The translations under genes were made by a program, and so were the position numbers. From Armatimonadota bacterium (GTDB lineage: Bacteria; Armatimonadota; Zipacnadia; Zipacnadales; UBA11051), in contig JABLXH010000022.1 of NCBI GenBank assembly GCA_013178155.1, forward strand, positions 1 through 56,918: DNA of 56,918 nt, written 5' to 3'. Shown here piece after piece: positions 43,697 to 52,527 of this stretch; the first letter of the stretch is position 1; each line of letters begins with the position of its first letter. The notes under the pieces were generated by a model. That model searched no databases and was not told the DNA's origin. It saw only the letters and a program-made list of their open reading frames with translations.

Positions 43697-45022
43697 TCAC
43701 CGCGGCGCCCGGTTCCAGCCTTTGTCCTTGGCCGCCTGCTCCTGGTCCGGGGGAACGCGATGGGGCTTGCCGTCCTTGTCGAACCAGGGGTCGCCGTCGC
43801 CGATGGGGACCTCCTTGCGTTCGCCCGTGTTGGGGTCGGGCACAGGCTCGTGGTCACGGATCCACGCGTCCCAGTCCATGCCGATGCGATCCATCACCTG
43901 GTTGCGGTAGTTCAGCACGTCGTTGACCGTGCGGAACTGGTTGGCGCGCCAACGCGGATCGGTCTTGACCGAGGCGATGACCCCCTGGCCCAGCGCATAG
44001 GCCTGGGCGAAGTTCGCCTCCGGGCCCCAGACCCCGTTGGCCACCAGTATCCAGTTGCCCAGCCCCCCCAGCAGCGGCGATTGGTCCAGCATCCAGGTGA
44101 CCACATCCAGGCGCATGCGGATGGGGGTGCCACCGACCGTACCGGAGTAGTCCGCAAAGACGCGATCCACCCGCGGCTGGCTGCCCAGGCCCAGCGCTCT
44201 GATGGCCGCCATGTAGGCCTGCGCGGAACGCGGCAGTTCGTGCACCCCGGCCAGCCGTAGTCCGGGCACCTTCTGTTCCAGATAAGGCAGGATGATCGTT
44301 TCGGCGGCCTGACCCGCAGGGCAGTACGGAACGGTGATGTTAAAGGTGCCCGGTTGGGCGGTGAAGGCGCCGGTCAGGCCGTCCGGAGCGGCGACCTGCC
44401 AGACGAAATAGCCCGGCACGAGCTCGCTGCGGAAGATCTGCCCTTCCCATCGCCAGCCGCTGGGCAGCGTCATCCGGTAGGCGTTCTCGGTCGGCTCGCG
44501 CAGGAAAGTCAGCGACACGGTGGGGATCAGCCTGAAGCTCGCCAGGGCCGCCTTGACGTCCTCCACCCCCGCCTCGTACACCTCGGGGCGGGCCATGGCC
44601 CCCACCACGAAGCTGCGGCCGCGTTCCGTCCGGCAGAGCCACCGCTCGCGCACGGGCCCCCGGGCGCCGTCGGAGGTCATCTGAAGCTCCCACTCGTCGC
44701 CATTCCCAGTGGCTGCGACGATGGGCTTTGCCCCGTTGCCAAGTAGTTCGAGTGCTCTTGCCAAAGCCTTGGCTTCCTGCGCAGGCGGCTGTGGGGCATT
44801 GAAGAACCACAGCGCTGGGCTGAGCGCGAGGGAGGCTCCGCTGGCGGCATCCAGCGCAATCTCGAGGTTACCGCCGGGGCCAGTGGTCATCACCCAGTCC
44901 TCAGGGATGGTCACGCTGAAGCCGGCAACAGGGTTTTCCCGGGTCACACGCGGCACCGGCTGGCCTGCGGCCAGGCTTGCCGCCAGTATCGCCAGTAGCG
45001 AGACCACGAACAGCGTACGCAT
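43697..45022 (-). CDS. Secreted protein with two PsbP/DUF1795-like domains
   Basis: The protein has 441 residues. A signal peptide (TLFVVSLLAILAASLAAGQ) is followed by a domain opening with GFSVTIPEDWVMT that resembles the DUF1795/PsbP start (positions about 30-165). A second similar stretch (YRMTLPSGWRWEGQIF, about 205-310) follows. The C-terminal tail has an Asp/Pro-rich segment (DPNTGERKEVPIGDGDPWFDKDGKP). Function is unknown; PsbP-like folds are used in secreted binding proteins of many bacteria. It is separated by 121 bp from the upstream membrane gene. Confidence 0.65.
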   Translation of the reverse strand: MRTLFVVSLLAILAASLAAGQPVPRVTRENPVAGFSVTIPEDWVMTTGPGGNLEIALDAASGASLALSPALWFFNAPQPPAQEAKALARALELLGNGAKPIVAATGNGDEWELQMTSDGARGPVRERWLCRTERGRSFVVGAMARPEVYEAGVEDVKAALASFRLIPTVSLTFLREPTENAYRMTLPSGWRWEGQIFRSELVPGYFVWQVAAPDGLTGAFTAQPGTFNITVPYCPAGQAAETIILPYLEQKVPGLRLAGVHELPRSAQAYMAAIRALGLGSQPRVDRVFADYSGTVGGTPIRMRLDVVTWMLDQSPLLGGLGNWILVANGVWGPEANFAQAYALGQGVIASVKTDPRWRANQFRTVNDVLNYRNQVMDRIGMDWDAWIRDHEPVPDPNTGERKEVPIGDGDPWFDKDGKPHRVPPDQEQAAKDKGWNRAPR

Positions 45023-45143
45023 CCTGCACCTCCCGTTCGCCGTCTGTCACTAGCGCGAGATTCGTTCGCTGTCGCAAAGCCTCTTCCTGCCGATGGCGCA
45101 CCATCAGCCCACGACCACGGGGCAGCGACTGCTGTCGGGGCTC

Positions 45144-47099
45144 TTACCCGGGAGAGAAGTCGTACATCGGGCGCTGCAGGATGACGCTGACGGCACTCCA
45201 GAAGGCTCCGACGCAGTACTCGCCGATGATCACGCCGAAGACGAAGGGGAGGAATCGCTGGTAGGTCTTGTGGCCGGCCCAGCGCAGTATCGCCCATTTC
45301 ACCAGCCAGGCGATGACGAGGCAACTCCAGAAGTACTCCACACCAAACACCATGTCCAGAGCGTAGCCGGCTGGATGCAGGGGCCACCAGGAGAACTGGG
45401 TCCGCAGCCAGATCATGGCGACTGTCGCCACCCCACCCACGCCCATGAACAGCATCTTCTGCCAGCTCGGCTCCTGCGGATAGCCGATGTAGGAGGCGAG
45501 TTGGGTCCACTGTCCCCCATTGTGGTGGATGAGGGCCGTGGTCCCGTGCTCGTAGGTCAGGTGAATGGCGGACCAGTAGCTAAAGAGTCCGCCGAGCAGG
45601 AAGGCGATGGCCATCCCTACCGCCAGGCGGCGCGGCTCGGCGCCCGACACCTCGGCCATCTTCAGCGCCTCCAACTGCACTGGCATCGGCGTGGTGCGGT
45701 AGCCCCGGCCGCTGAGCCACCAGAAGTACGGGAAAATGGCCAGGTTGCGGGCTCCCACTCCCCGGGTGCCGGCCACGGCGACCTGGAGGGTAACGGCGTT
45801 GATGTTGCCGGCCATCTCATGGGCCGGAGGACCCAACTCCGCCCGCACACGGGTGACGGCGGTGTGCAGCACGATGACGAAGGCCAGGAAGGCGAGCACC
45901 GAGCCGAGGGTCATGCCAGACTTCAGGCAGACGGCAATCAGAAACACCAGCCCAATGAAGACAGCAGTCACGGCGGCGCGGTAGCTCAGCGGGTCCGCCC
46001 CCTCGGCCTGTCGGGCCAGACGGCCGCGCCACAGGTCACGACCGATCTCGGCGAAGTGCCGACGACCAACCCACATGGCGTACCCAAACAGCACAAACCA
46101 GGCGCCAAAGGTCTGCTCGGTGAGGTAAGGCAGCCCCGGCATCAGCCGGATGGGCATGGCAGTGGCAGCCACCTCCAGCAGCTTGCGGAAGACGAAGAAG
46201 AACCACATGGAGAAGCACAGGTCGAGCGGGATCAGAAACCCGAGCGCGGTGAGGAACGGGTAGAGAGGGATGCCCACGCGCCCGATGGCGTTCCACGGCC
46301 GCCCCCAGGACCAGGTGTCTATGAAGTGCTTGCCATCATGCCGCACATCAATGAGTGGCAGCGCCGGCCAGAACGTATGCAGGCCATTGTAGAGGTCCAG
46401 CAACGCACCGGCGGCAATGCCCAGCCAAAGGACCCGGTTGCTGAAGAACTGGGCGTTGCCGCCCTCATGGGTCATCACCAGGGGCAGTTGAACGATGGGA
46501 TAGCCCAGCTTCTCACGCTCGGTCCACTGCTTCCGCAGCAACACATTGATGCCGATCATCACCAGGCCCACAGCCAGCACGATAGCGCACCACCACAGGA
46601 CCGGCCCGACCCAGGCCCGCCAGAAGCCATACTCATACAGTGACGAACGACCATCGTAGAAGGGTTCCAGCACCCGGGGGTCGCTGACCGACAGGAAGCG
46701 GGGGAGGTACTCGTGGAAGAGCTGCTCCCAGTGGTTTGCCTCGTTGGCGTACCAGAACCCGTGGGACAGATTGGGTACCCCGAGCTGCAGGGAGTCGTGG
46801 CCGGCCAGCATGATGGCGATGGCCACCATGGCGTAGATGGTCACGAATTCCGCCTGCGTGAGCGCGTAGCGCGGCGCCACTCGTTTCAGCAGCACATTGA
46901 CGGCGAGAAGAACGATGATGTTAAAGACCGCGCCCCAGGGCAGGGAGATGCAGGTGGGATGCCCGCTATGCCAGATGCCCTCCACCATCATGACCCAGTA
47001 GACATTGAAGGGAATCAGCGCCGCCCCCAGGACCAGAGCACGTGTGGTAACCAGGGGGCGAGCGGGGGCGTCAACCGTCTGTTTGGCGCTTTGGGCCAT
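45144..47099 (-). CDS. DUF6785-type polytopic membrane protein
   Basis: The protein has 651 residues with roughly 14 hydrophobic spans and no signal peptide. Motifs ALTQAEFVTIYAMVAIA, GHDSLQ, KLGYPIVQLPLVMTHEG and AHEMAGNINAVTL recall the DUF6785/DUF6784 families, which are common in Armatimonadota and planctomycete-like genomes. It is probably a transporter but the substrate is unknown. The ATG at 47099 lacks a strong ribosome site. An upstream in-frame extension starting at 47186 has low-complexity charged residues and was not used. Confidence 0.75.
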   Translation of the reverse strand: MAQSAKQTVDAPARPLVTTRALVLGAALIPFNVYWVMMVEGIWHSGHPTCISLPWGAVFNIIVLLAVNVLLKRVAPRYALTQAEFVTIYAMVAIAIMLAGHDSLQLGVPNLSHGFWYANEANHWEQLFHEYLPRFLSVSDPRVLEPFYDGRSSLYEYGFWRAWVGPVLWWCAIVLAVGLVMIGINVLLRKQWTEREKLGYPIVQLPLVMTHEGGNAQFFSNRVLWLGIAAGALLDLYNGLHTFWPALPLIDVRHDGKHFIDTWSWGRPWNAIGRVGIPLYPFLTALGFLIPLDLCFSMWFFFVFRKLLEVAATAMPIRLMPGLPYLTEQTFGAWFVLFGYAMWVGRRHFAEIGRDLWRGRLARQAEGADPLSYRAAVTAVFIGLVFLIAVCLKSGMTLGSVLAFLAFVIVLHTAVTRVRAELGPPAHEMAGNINAVTLQVAVAGTRGVGARNLAIFPYFWWLSGRGYRTTPMPVQLEALKMAEVSGAEPRRLAVGMAIAFLLGGLFSYWSAIHLTYEHGTTALIHHNGGQWTQLASYIGYPQEPSWQKMLFMGVGGVATVAMIWLRTQFSWWPLHPAGYALDMVFGVEYFWSCLVIAWLVKWAILRWAGHKTYQRFLPFVFGVIIGEYCVGAFWSAVSVILQRPMYDFSPG

Positions 47100-47287
47100 G
47101 TCGTCTGCCGAGTGGGAATGATGACCGCGAGAATGGGGGCCCTTTCGCCGAAGAGGGCCCCGCGACCTGCCCGCTGGCAGCCACACACCGGATTGCCCTT
47201 GACCTGCGCCACGGGTATGGTGTACTCGTATACGCTCACGCCCGGCGGGCCCGGCAGCGCAAAGGAAGTTGTGCAGGAGGCTTTGGT

Positions 47288-48253
47288 ATGCCCGAGCAGC
47301 AGGTGTTCTTCTCCGACTACACGCTGGCCGATGAGCTGGACCTGGAGGAAAGCATCCTTGGTCCGGCCGGTCTGACTATCATTCGCACCCAGGCTGCCAC
47401 CGAGGAAGAGGTGCTGGCGGCGCTGGAGGGCCTCGACCCGGTGGCCCTGGTGACCCAGTGGGCACCGATCACACCCCGCGTGCTGGACAAGTGCCCGCAT
47501 CTGAAGGTTGTCTCCCGCAACGGCATCGGCGTGGACAACATAGACCTGGATTACTGCCGGCAACGAGGCATCGTCGTCACCAACTCGCCGCGCTACTGCA
47601 CCCGCGAGGTCGCTGACCATGCCATGGCGCTGCTCCTGGCGCTGTCCCGCAAGCTGCTGTTCACCACCGACCGGGTGCGTGCCGGGGAATGGACCAGCGA
47701 GTTCTTGACCCCCATTCGCCGGCTCAGTGAATGCACCCTGGGCGTCATTGGCATGGGTGGCATCGGGCGGGCCGTCGTAGAGCGCGCGCGCCCCTTCTTC
47801 GGCGAGGTCATCGGCCATGACGCCTACCCCACGGACGTGGTCGTCGCCGGCCAGCCGGTCACCATGACCAGTCTCGATGAGCTGCTGTCCCGCTCGGACT
47901 TCGTAACCCTCCACGTCCCCGGGACCCCTGAGACAACGCACCTGATCAACGCTGCGAGACTGGCACAGATGAAGCCAGGGGCCTATCTGGTCAACACCTG
48001 CCGGGGCATCGTGGTGGACACGGAGGCGCTGGTGGACGCCCTCCGCAGCGGTCACCTCCGGGGGGCGGGGCTCGATGTGTTTGAGCACGAGCCCCTGCCG
48101 CCCGACCATCCGCTGCGGTTCTTCCCCGAGGTTATCATCACACCACACGTGGCTTACTACTCCGAGGAGGCCACCGCTGACGTGCGACGCGACACCTGTG
48201 TCAACATCGTGAATGTGCTGGCGGGGAGACCACCGGTGAACCGTGTTGTCTGA
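47288..48253 (+). CDS. C-terminal-binding-protein-type 2-hydroxyacid dehydrogenase
   Basis: The protein has 321 residues with AGGAGG before the ATG. The NAD-binding motif is GVIGMGGIGRAVVERARPF, with FVTLHVPGTPETTHLI, the conserved Arg in NTCRGIVVDTEAL, and the Glu/His pair in DVFEHEPLP and ITPHVAYYSEE. It belongs to the D-isomer-specific dehydrogenases (phosphoglycerate, glyoxylate or CtBP-like). Substrate is unresolved; no serine-pathway neighbour is present. A TTGACC (47199-47204) may be part of its promoter. Confidence 0.88.
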   Translation: MPEQQVFFSDYTLADELDLEESILGPAGLTIIRTQAATEEEVLAALEGLDPVALVTQWAPITPRVLDKCPHLKVVSRNGIGVDNIDLDYCRQRGIVVTNSPRYCTREVADHAMALLLALSRKLLFTTDRVRAGEWTSEFLTPIRRLSECTLGVIGMGGIGRAVVERARPFFGEVIGHDAYPTDVVVAGQPVTMTSLDELLSRSDFVTLHVPGTPETTHLINAARLAQMKPGAYLVNTCRGIVVDTEALVDALRSGHLRGAGLDVFEHEPLPPDHPLRFFPEVIITPHVAYYSEEATADVRRDTCVNIVNVLAGRPPVNRVV

Positions 48254-48333
48254 GGCCGAGTGGTTGGCTGTCGGTGGTCCTTATGCAGGGAACGCACGCC
48301 GCACATGATTGTCAAAGATGACCGGAGACCCCC

Positions 48334-48363
48334 TTGACAGAGCGGGGTGGGGAGGTCTACACT
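48334..48363 (+). promoter_or_regulatory. Strong promoter for the small SOS-type gene
   Basis: A consensus -35 TTGACA (48334-48339) and a -10 TACACT (48358-48363) are 18 bp apart. Transcription would start near 48370, inside the LexA-like operator. Confidence 0.7.
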
Positions 48364-48364
48364 G

Positions 48365-48378
48365 CGAACTTGTGTTCG
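48365..48378. promoter_or_regulatory. LexA/DinR-type operator, perfect CGAAC-N4-GTTCG palindrome
   Basis: The sequence CGAACTTGTGTTCG has inverted 5-bp half-sites and a 4-bp spacer. It matches the Gram-positive and actinobacterial LexA box (CGAAC-N4-GTTCG). It lies 1 bp past the -10 element and covers the predicted start of transcription, where a repressor would block it. Confidence 0.75.
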
Positions 48379-48411
48379 ACAAACATAAGTTCTATGTGGG
48401 AGAATGCAGCC

Positions 48412-48609
48412 ATGGACACAGTCTCCGAATGCAGTTCGGCCGCGCTGAATGGCGTTGATGTCCTCCTGTGGGTTCTCTTTGTTGCCGTGGTCCCACGGCT
48501 CTTCGTCTGGGCCTACCGGAGGCCGGTCAGTCGAACAACTGAGGTCGCGCTGGCGCAGCAGGAGGCAGAGCCGGCAACGGATGTTCCGCAGCTCAAGCTA
48601 GCAGTGTAG
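48412..48609 (+). CDS. Small single-span membrane protein under LexA-type control (candidate SOS cell-division inhibitor)
   Basis: The protein has 65 residues from the ATG at 48412 with GGGAG upstream. A short N-terminus (MDTVSECSSAALNG) is followed by one hydrophobic span (VDVLLWVLFVAVVPRLFVWAY, about 15-35) with RR just after, then a polar tail of about 29 residues. The gene has its own promoter, LexA-type operator and downstream hairpin. SOS-induced small membrane inhibitors of the divisome (SidA, YneA, DivS and ChiZ) have this size and topology but little shared sequence. The division role is inferred from the operator and topology only. Confidence 0.6.
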   Translation: MDTVSECSSAALNGVDVLLWVLFVAVVPRLFVWAYRRPVSRTTEVALAQQEAEPATDVPQLKLAV

Positions 48610-48634
48610 CAGCGCCTGAGGACGTGCCGCCACG

Positions 48635-48658
48635 GACGCCCGGCAACCACCGGGCGTC
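48635..48658 (+). terminator. Stem-loop after the small gene
   Basis: A 9-bp stem, GACGCCCGG (48635-48643) and CCGGGCGTC (48650-48658), loop CAACCA, lies 26 bp after the stop. The following TGGCGTTCC is not a proper U-tract, so this may be a weak or bidirectional terminator. Confidence 0.5.
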
Positions 48659-48741
48659 TGGCGTTCCTGGTCAAGCAGGCGGCGCGGCTTACCCGGGCAG
48701 GCACTGTGGACAAGCTGCGGCGGTTGCCACAGATTGTTGTT

Positions 48742-48770
48742 TTGCCAGTGCCCACCGATCATGCTATCAT
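48742..48770 (+). promoter_or_regulatory. Predicted sigma-70-type promoter for the GH172 gene
   Basis: TTGCCA (48742-48747), 17 bp, then TATCAT (48765-48770). Transcription from about 48777 leaves a leader of some 95 nt before the ATG at 48873. Confidence 0.6.
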
Positions 48771-48872
48771 TACGCAGTGGTGGGTTACCGCTGGGGGCAA
48801 GGTCAGCAACGAACACGGGTGGCGCTATCCAGAGGGGAAAGCGCCGCGCAAGTACGGACAGGTTCGACCCAC

Positions 48873-50462
48873 ATGAGCGGTTTTCTCGTTGACTGGACAC
48901 GGCTCGAGGGTCTGGAACTGCCGCGAACCTATCGCTCGCGCCGCGTGAGCCGTCTTCTTGACATTGAGCCCAACACCACTGTCACCCTCTTCGACGTGCG
49001 GGGAGCAGGCTGCCTGCACCACCTCTGGTTCACGCTGGGGCACAACAACTTCCGCGGGCTGATCGTACGCATGTACTGGGACGGGGAGACCGACCCCAGC
49101 GTGGAGGCGCCCCTGACAGACCTGTGCGGCATCGGCCACAACCAGCGGTCAGCGGAGATCGCGACCCCGCTGATAGCCGTGGCGCCGCACAATGGTCTGA
49201 ACCTCTACTTCCCGATGCCCTTCGCCCGCCGAGCCAAGATTACCCTCACGAACGACAACCCTACGCCCGTTGATGGTCAGCTATACTTCCAGGCCGACTA
49301 CGCCGAGTTCACCCACGCCCAGACGGCGACCATGCGTTTCCATGCCCAGTGGCGCCGCGACAATCCTGCTGTGCGTCGCGGCAAGCTCTACACCATCGCC
49401 GAGGCCTTGGGCCGGGGCTATCTCGTCGGGACGACGTATCACCTCCGTCTGCGGGACCATGCCGACGCCTGGTTCCACGGGGGCGGCGATCAGGTGCTGC
49501 TGGACGGCGGCACACCGCAAGCCAACGTAGTGCATGGCATCGGTGGCGAGGACTTCTTCGGGGCCTCATGGGGTATCCGAGAGTTTCGGACGCCCTATTG
49601 CGGTTGTCTCCTGACCGGTGAACGCCTCTCCATGTACCGGTTCTTTGCGGAGGCGCCGATTCGCTTCGACCACAGCCTGTTGTTTGGCTTCGGCACCATG
49701 GCCAATAGCGTTTCAAGCGTCGCCTACTGGTACCAGGTCGAGCCCCACGAGCGATTCTGGGAGCTGCCGCCCCGGGAACTGCGCCTGCCGGAGGCCGACA
49801 TCGCGGCCAGCGAGTACGATGTGGAGCTGGAGCCGCGCCAACAGGGGAGCTGGGCCGTGGTGGGTCCCTTCTCGGGTGACCTGGAGACCGTCCTCCCCCC
49901 TGAGCGGGCCTATCTTTCTGACCCGGACCGCGCCCTGAAAGACCAGGTCTACCCGACCAGCTATGGTCGGCCCTTCGGGACCACCGCGGATCCGGCCTCA
50001 GCCACGGTGCGATGGGAGTGGGTGCGGACCGCTCTCTGGTGGCTGGACCTCAACGCGATTTTCGCTCCCAAGATGGCCGGCCCCACCACTGTGCAGATGG
50101 TCCACGGGGTGGCTTACCTGCTGGCTCGGGTTCATTCGCCCGACGAGCGACTGGCCGGGCTGCTGGCGACCTTCCATGATGGCCTGAAGGCCTGGGTGAA
50201 CGGCCGGGAAGTGTACGCGGGACAGCACGCGGCCACTTACGCGGCGGAGATCATCCCGCTGGAGCTGCGGCCGGGTGACAACACGGTCCTGCTCAAGACA
50301 ACCAACACCGACCCGACGACCTGGACGGGCTGGTGCCTGAGCCTCCGTCTGTGTCATCCGGACGGCACACCGGCCACCGACCTGCAGTACGACCCCCTGG
50401 ACGATCTGCCCGACAGCCCCATCGGGCTGCGCTTGCCGCCAGCGGACGCGCCGCGCCCATGA
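48873..50462 (+). CDS. DUF2961/GH172-family protein with C-terminal beta domain
   Basis: The protein has 529 residues from the ATG at 48873; an upstream extension overlaps the promoter and was not used. The DUF2961 core occupies about 1-290 (LPRTYRSRRVSRLL, GAGCLHHLWFTLGHNN, IVRMYWDGETDPSVEAPLTDLCGIGH, FPMPFARRAKITLTND). GH172 enzymes act on alpha-D-fructofuranosides or D-arabinofuranosides. The C-terminal part (about 320-529) has WAVVGPFSGDLETVL and LELRPGDNTVLLKTTN, like beta-sandwich domains of other secreted sugar enzymes. No signal peptide is visible, so it is probably cytoplasmic or exported by another route. Confidence 0.83.
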   Translation: MSGFLVDWTRLEGLELPRTYRSRRVSRLLDIEPNTTVTLFDVRGAGCLHHLWFTLGHNNFRGLIVRMYWDGETDPSVEAPLTDLCGIGHNQRSAEIATPLIAVAPHNGLNLYFPMPFARRAKITLTNDNPTPVDGQLYFQADYAEFTHAQTATMRFHAQWRRDNPAVRRGKLYTIAEALGRGYLVGTTYHLRLRDHADAWFHGGGDQVLLDGGTPQANVVHGIGGEDFFGASWGIREFRTPYCGCLLTGERLSMYRFFAEAPIRFDHSLLFGFGTMANSVSSVAYWYQVEPHERFWELPPRELRLPEADIAASEYDVELEPRQQGSWAVVGPFSGDLETVLPPERAYLSDPDRALKDQVYPTSYGRPFGTTADPASATVRWEWVRTALWWLDLNAIFAPKMAGPTTVQMVHGVAYLLARVHSPDERLAGLLATFHDGLKAWVNGREVYAGQHAATYAAEIIPLELRPGDNTVLLKTTNTDPTTWTGWCLSLRLCHPDGTPATDLQYDPLDDLPDSPIGLRLPPADAPRP

Positions 50463-50473
50463 CCCTGCCCGGT

Positions 50474-50890
50474 TCAGGGGTTCTGCGGGGCCGGAGGCGG
50501 CGCGGGCGCCACTCCACCGCCCCCCATTGGGACACCCCAGCCTCCCCCGACGCCGGGCGGGTTCATCCCCGGAGCCAGCACCGGTGACATCAGCGGTACC
50601 TGTTTCAGCAACTCGAGCGTGTTGGCGTCGAACTGGAACAATACCCCGTTGTAGATCACGTAGAGGAATCGGTCGGGCACCACCAGCATGACCGGGGTCG
50701 GCGGCGTCATCGGCCCGAATCCTGGCAGCATCCCGGGCCGGCCCGGCATCCCCGGTCCTGGCATCCCGGGCATTGGGCCTTCCATGCCAAAACCGCCGCC
50801 GCCCGGAGGCGGAGGGGGCTGATTCTGGGCGAGAACGGGCGTCGCCACCACCAGCGCGGCCAACAGCGTGACGACAGCAAGGCGTGCCAT
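50474..50890 (-). CDS. Small secreted Pro/Gly/Met-rich protein
   Basis: The protein has 138 residues with GAGGAGG before the ATG. A signal peptide (LAVVTLLAALVVATPVLAQ) is followed by low-complexity Pro/Gly/Met sequence (PGMPGPGMPGRPGM), a short folded core (VVPDRFLYVIYNGVLFQFDANTLELLKQVPL), and another Gly/Pro tail. The core suggests a small beta hairpin or binding unit. A 6-bp GGCGGG-CCCGCC stem (50905-50921) lies next to the ribosome site. Function is unknown. Confidence 0.55.
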   Translation of the reverse strand: MARLAVVTLLAALVVATPVLAQNQPPPPPGGGGFGMEGPMPGMPGPGMPGRPGMLPGFGPMTPPTPVMLVVPDRFLYVIYNGVLFQFDANTLELLKQVPLMSPVLAPGMNPPGVGGGWGVPMGGGGVAPAPPPAPQNP

Positions 50891-51108
50891 GGCATGACCT
50901 CCTCGGCGGGTCTGTCCCGCCCCTCGACTGGAGAGAGAAGCTCCCCAACATACCTGACACGCAGCGGCGGGTTCGAGTTCCAGGGAGCCTCAGGGTTCGC
51001 TTGCGCAGCCTGGGCCGCCGGGTGCCACTGCCCGCACCGCTGGGAGTGGGTCAACCACCGCACGGCCGGGGAGCCTGGCCGTGGCACCCCACAGTGCAGT
51101 GAGGAGCG

Positions 51109-52314
51109 CTACAGCCCCTTCTCGCGCCGCACCGCCGCCGCCACCTTCGCGGGGAGCGCGAAGATGTCAATGAAGCCCTTGGACTTGGTCTGGTCGAACT
51201 TGTCTGCCTCGCCGTAACTGGCCAGTGAGAAGTCATACAGCGAGTTGGGCGATGTGCGCGATACGGCCTCGCAGGTTCCCTTGTAGAGCTTCACCGTCAC
51301 CTGCCCGTTGACGTACTTCTGGGTCTCGTCTACAAAGGCGTCGATGGCCTCGCGCAGGGGTGTGAACCAAAGACCATAGTAGACGATCTCGGCGTAGCGC
51401 AGCTCCAGATAGGGCTTGAAGTGGTAGGTCTCTCGGTCCAGGGTCAGGCTCTCCAGGTCGCGGTGAGCCGCCAGGAGGATAGTTGCCGCCGGGGTCTCAT
51501 AGAGCTCTCGGCTCTTGATGCCCACCAGTCGGTTCTCCATCATGTTGACCCGCCCCACGCCGTTGGCCCCACCAATGGCGTTGAGCCGCGCGATCAGCTC
51601 CACACCGTTCAACCGTTCACCGTCCAGCGCCACGGGCACGCCGGCCGCGAACTCAATCGTCACATAGGTTGGCTGGTCGGGGGCGGCCTGAGGGCTGACG
51701 GTCCAGGCCCAGGCGTCTTCCGGCGCTTCCTGGGCCGGGTCCTCGATGCTACCACACTCGATGCTCCGCCCCCAGAGATTGGTGTCCGTGGAGTAAGGTG
51801 ACGCCTTGCCCACGGGCACCGGAATGCCGTGAGCCTCGGCATAGTCTATCTCTTCTTCGCGCGTCATCCCCCATTCGCGCGCCGGAGCGATGCACTTGAG
51901 CTGCGGGGCCAGGGCGGCGTAGGTCACCTCGAAGCGCACCTGGTCATTGCCCTTGCCCGTGCAACCGTGGGCCACGAACTCAGCGCCGCGGTCCAGCGCT
52001 ATGCGCACCTGCTCCTTGGCCAACAGCGGCCGGGCCAGGGCGGTGAAGGCCGGGTACTTGTGCTCATACCAGAGGTTAGCCTTGATGGCTCGCGATACGA
52101 AGTTGTCTACGAACTCCTGCTTGGCGTCCACCACGATGGACTCGATGGCACCGGTTCTCTCGCCCTTGAGCCGGATACCCTCGTAATCTTTCTCTTCGCC
52201 GACATCTACAGCGACGGCGATGACGTCCACATTGTAGTTCTCTGCGATCCACTTGATGGCAACGGAGGTATCGAGGCCACCGGAGTAAGCGAGCACACAC
52301 TTGGGCTTTGACAT
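51109..52314 (-). CDS. argG: Argininosuccinate synthase
   Basis: The protein has 401 residues, the usual size. It joins citrulline and aspartate with ATP to make argininosuccinate. The ATP pyrophosphatase motif is AYSGGLDTSVA at the N-terminus. VAHGCTGKGNDQVRFE, YADPNL-type equivalent EEIDYAEAHGIPVP, and PYSTDTNLWGRSIECG are canonical. The start is set by the YSGGLDTS motif; an upstream extension has no homology. A promoter and hairpin precede it. Confidence 0.96.
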   Translation of the reverse strand: MSKPKCVLAYSGGLDTSVAIKWIAENYNVDVIAVAVDVGEEKDYEGIRLKGERTGAIESIVVDAKQEFVDNFVSRAIKANLWYEHKYPAFTALARPLLAKEQVRIALDRGAEFVAHGCTGKGNDQVRFEVTYAALAPQLKCIAPAREWGMTREEEIDYAEAHGIPVPVGKASPYSTDTNLWGRSIECGSIEDPAQEAPEDAWAWTVSPQAAPDQPTYVTIEFAAGVPVALDGERLNGVELIARLNAIGGANGVGRVNMMENRLVGIKSRELYETPAATILLAAHRDLESLTLDRETYHFKPYLELRYAEIVYYGLWFTPLREAIDAFVDETQKYVNGQVTVKLYKGTCEAVSRTSPNSLYDFSLASYGEADKFDQTKSKGFIDIFALPAKVAAAVRREKGL

Positions 52315-52337
52315 GGTCCACTTCCTTCCTGACGGAA

Positions 52338-52362
52338 GCCGGCCCGCGGGGTCCGGGCCGGC
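52338..52362 (-). other. Stem-loop in the argG leader
   Basis: A 9-bp GC-only stem, GCCGGCCCG (52338-52346) and CGGGCCGGC (52354-52362), loop of 7 nt. It lies about 24 bp upstream of the argG start, near the ribosome site AGGAAGGAAG, in a position that could affect translation or act as an attenuator. Confidence 0.4.
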
Positions 52363-52399
52363 CTGCCTTTCGGGGTGCGAATGAGGGGTATCTGCAGGC

Positions 52400-52427
52400 A
52401 TTATAGCATGAGGGGTGCAGCCTGCAA
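52400..52427 (-). promoter_or_regulatory. Predicted sigma-70-type promoter for argG
   Basis: On the minus strand TTGCAG (52427-52422), 16 bp, then a perfect TATAAT (52405-52400). It leaves an 80-nt leader containing the stem-loop. Confidence 0.6.
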
Positions 52428-52527
52428 GAGAGTCGGCGCTGGAGCAGTCGGCTCAGGTGGGACAGGGAATCGACCCCGGCGGCTGTTGCCGGCCAGGCCC
52501 ACGGGCTTTGCCACCCGGAGAGAGTGT

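Noticed and set aside
45093-46643. Long open frame of about 516 codons on the plus strand
   Set aside because: It is antisense to the DUF6785 membrane gene and has His/Gln/Gly-rich random composition.
47199-47234. TTGACC with TGTACT or GTATAC before the dehydrogenase gene
   Set aside because: Neither -10 candidate is good, so a promoter feature was not called.
50960-50990. tRNA-like T-loop string GGTTCGAGTTCC
   Set aside because: The flanking bases do not form a T-stem, and no acceptor, D or anticodon arm can be drawn around it on either strand.
51061-51083. CACGGCC/GGCCGTG inverted repeat after argG
   Set aside because: The 7-bp stem has a 9-nt loop and no U-tract, so it is not convincing as a terminator.
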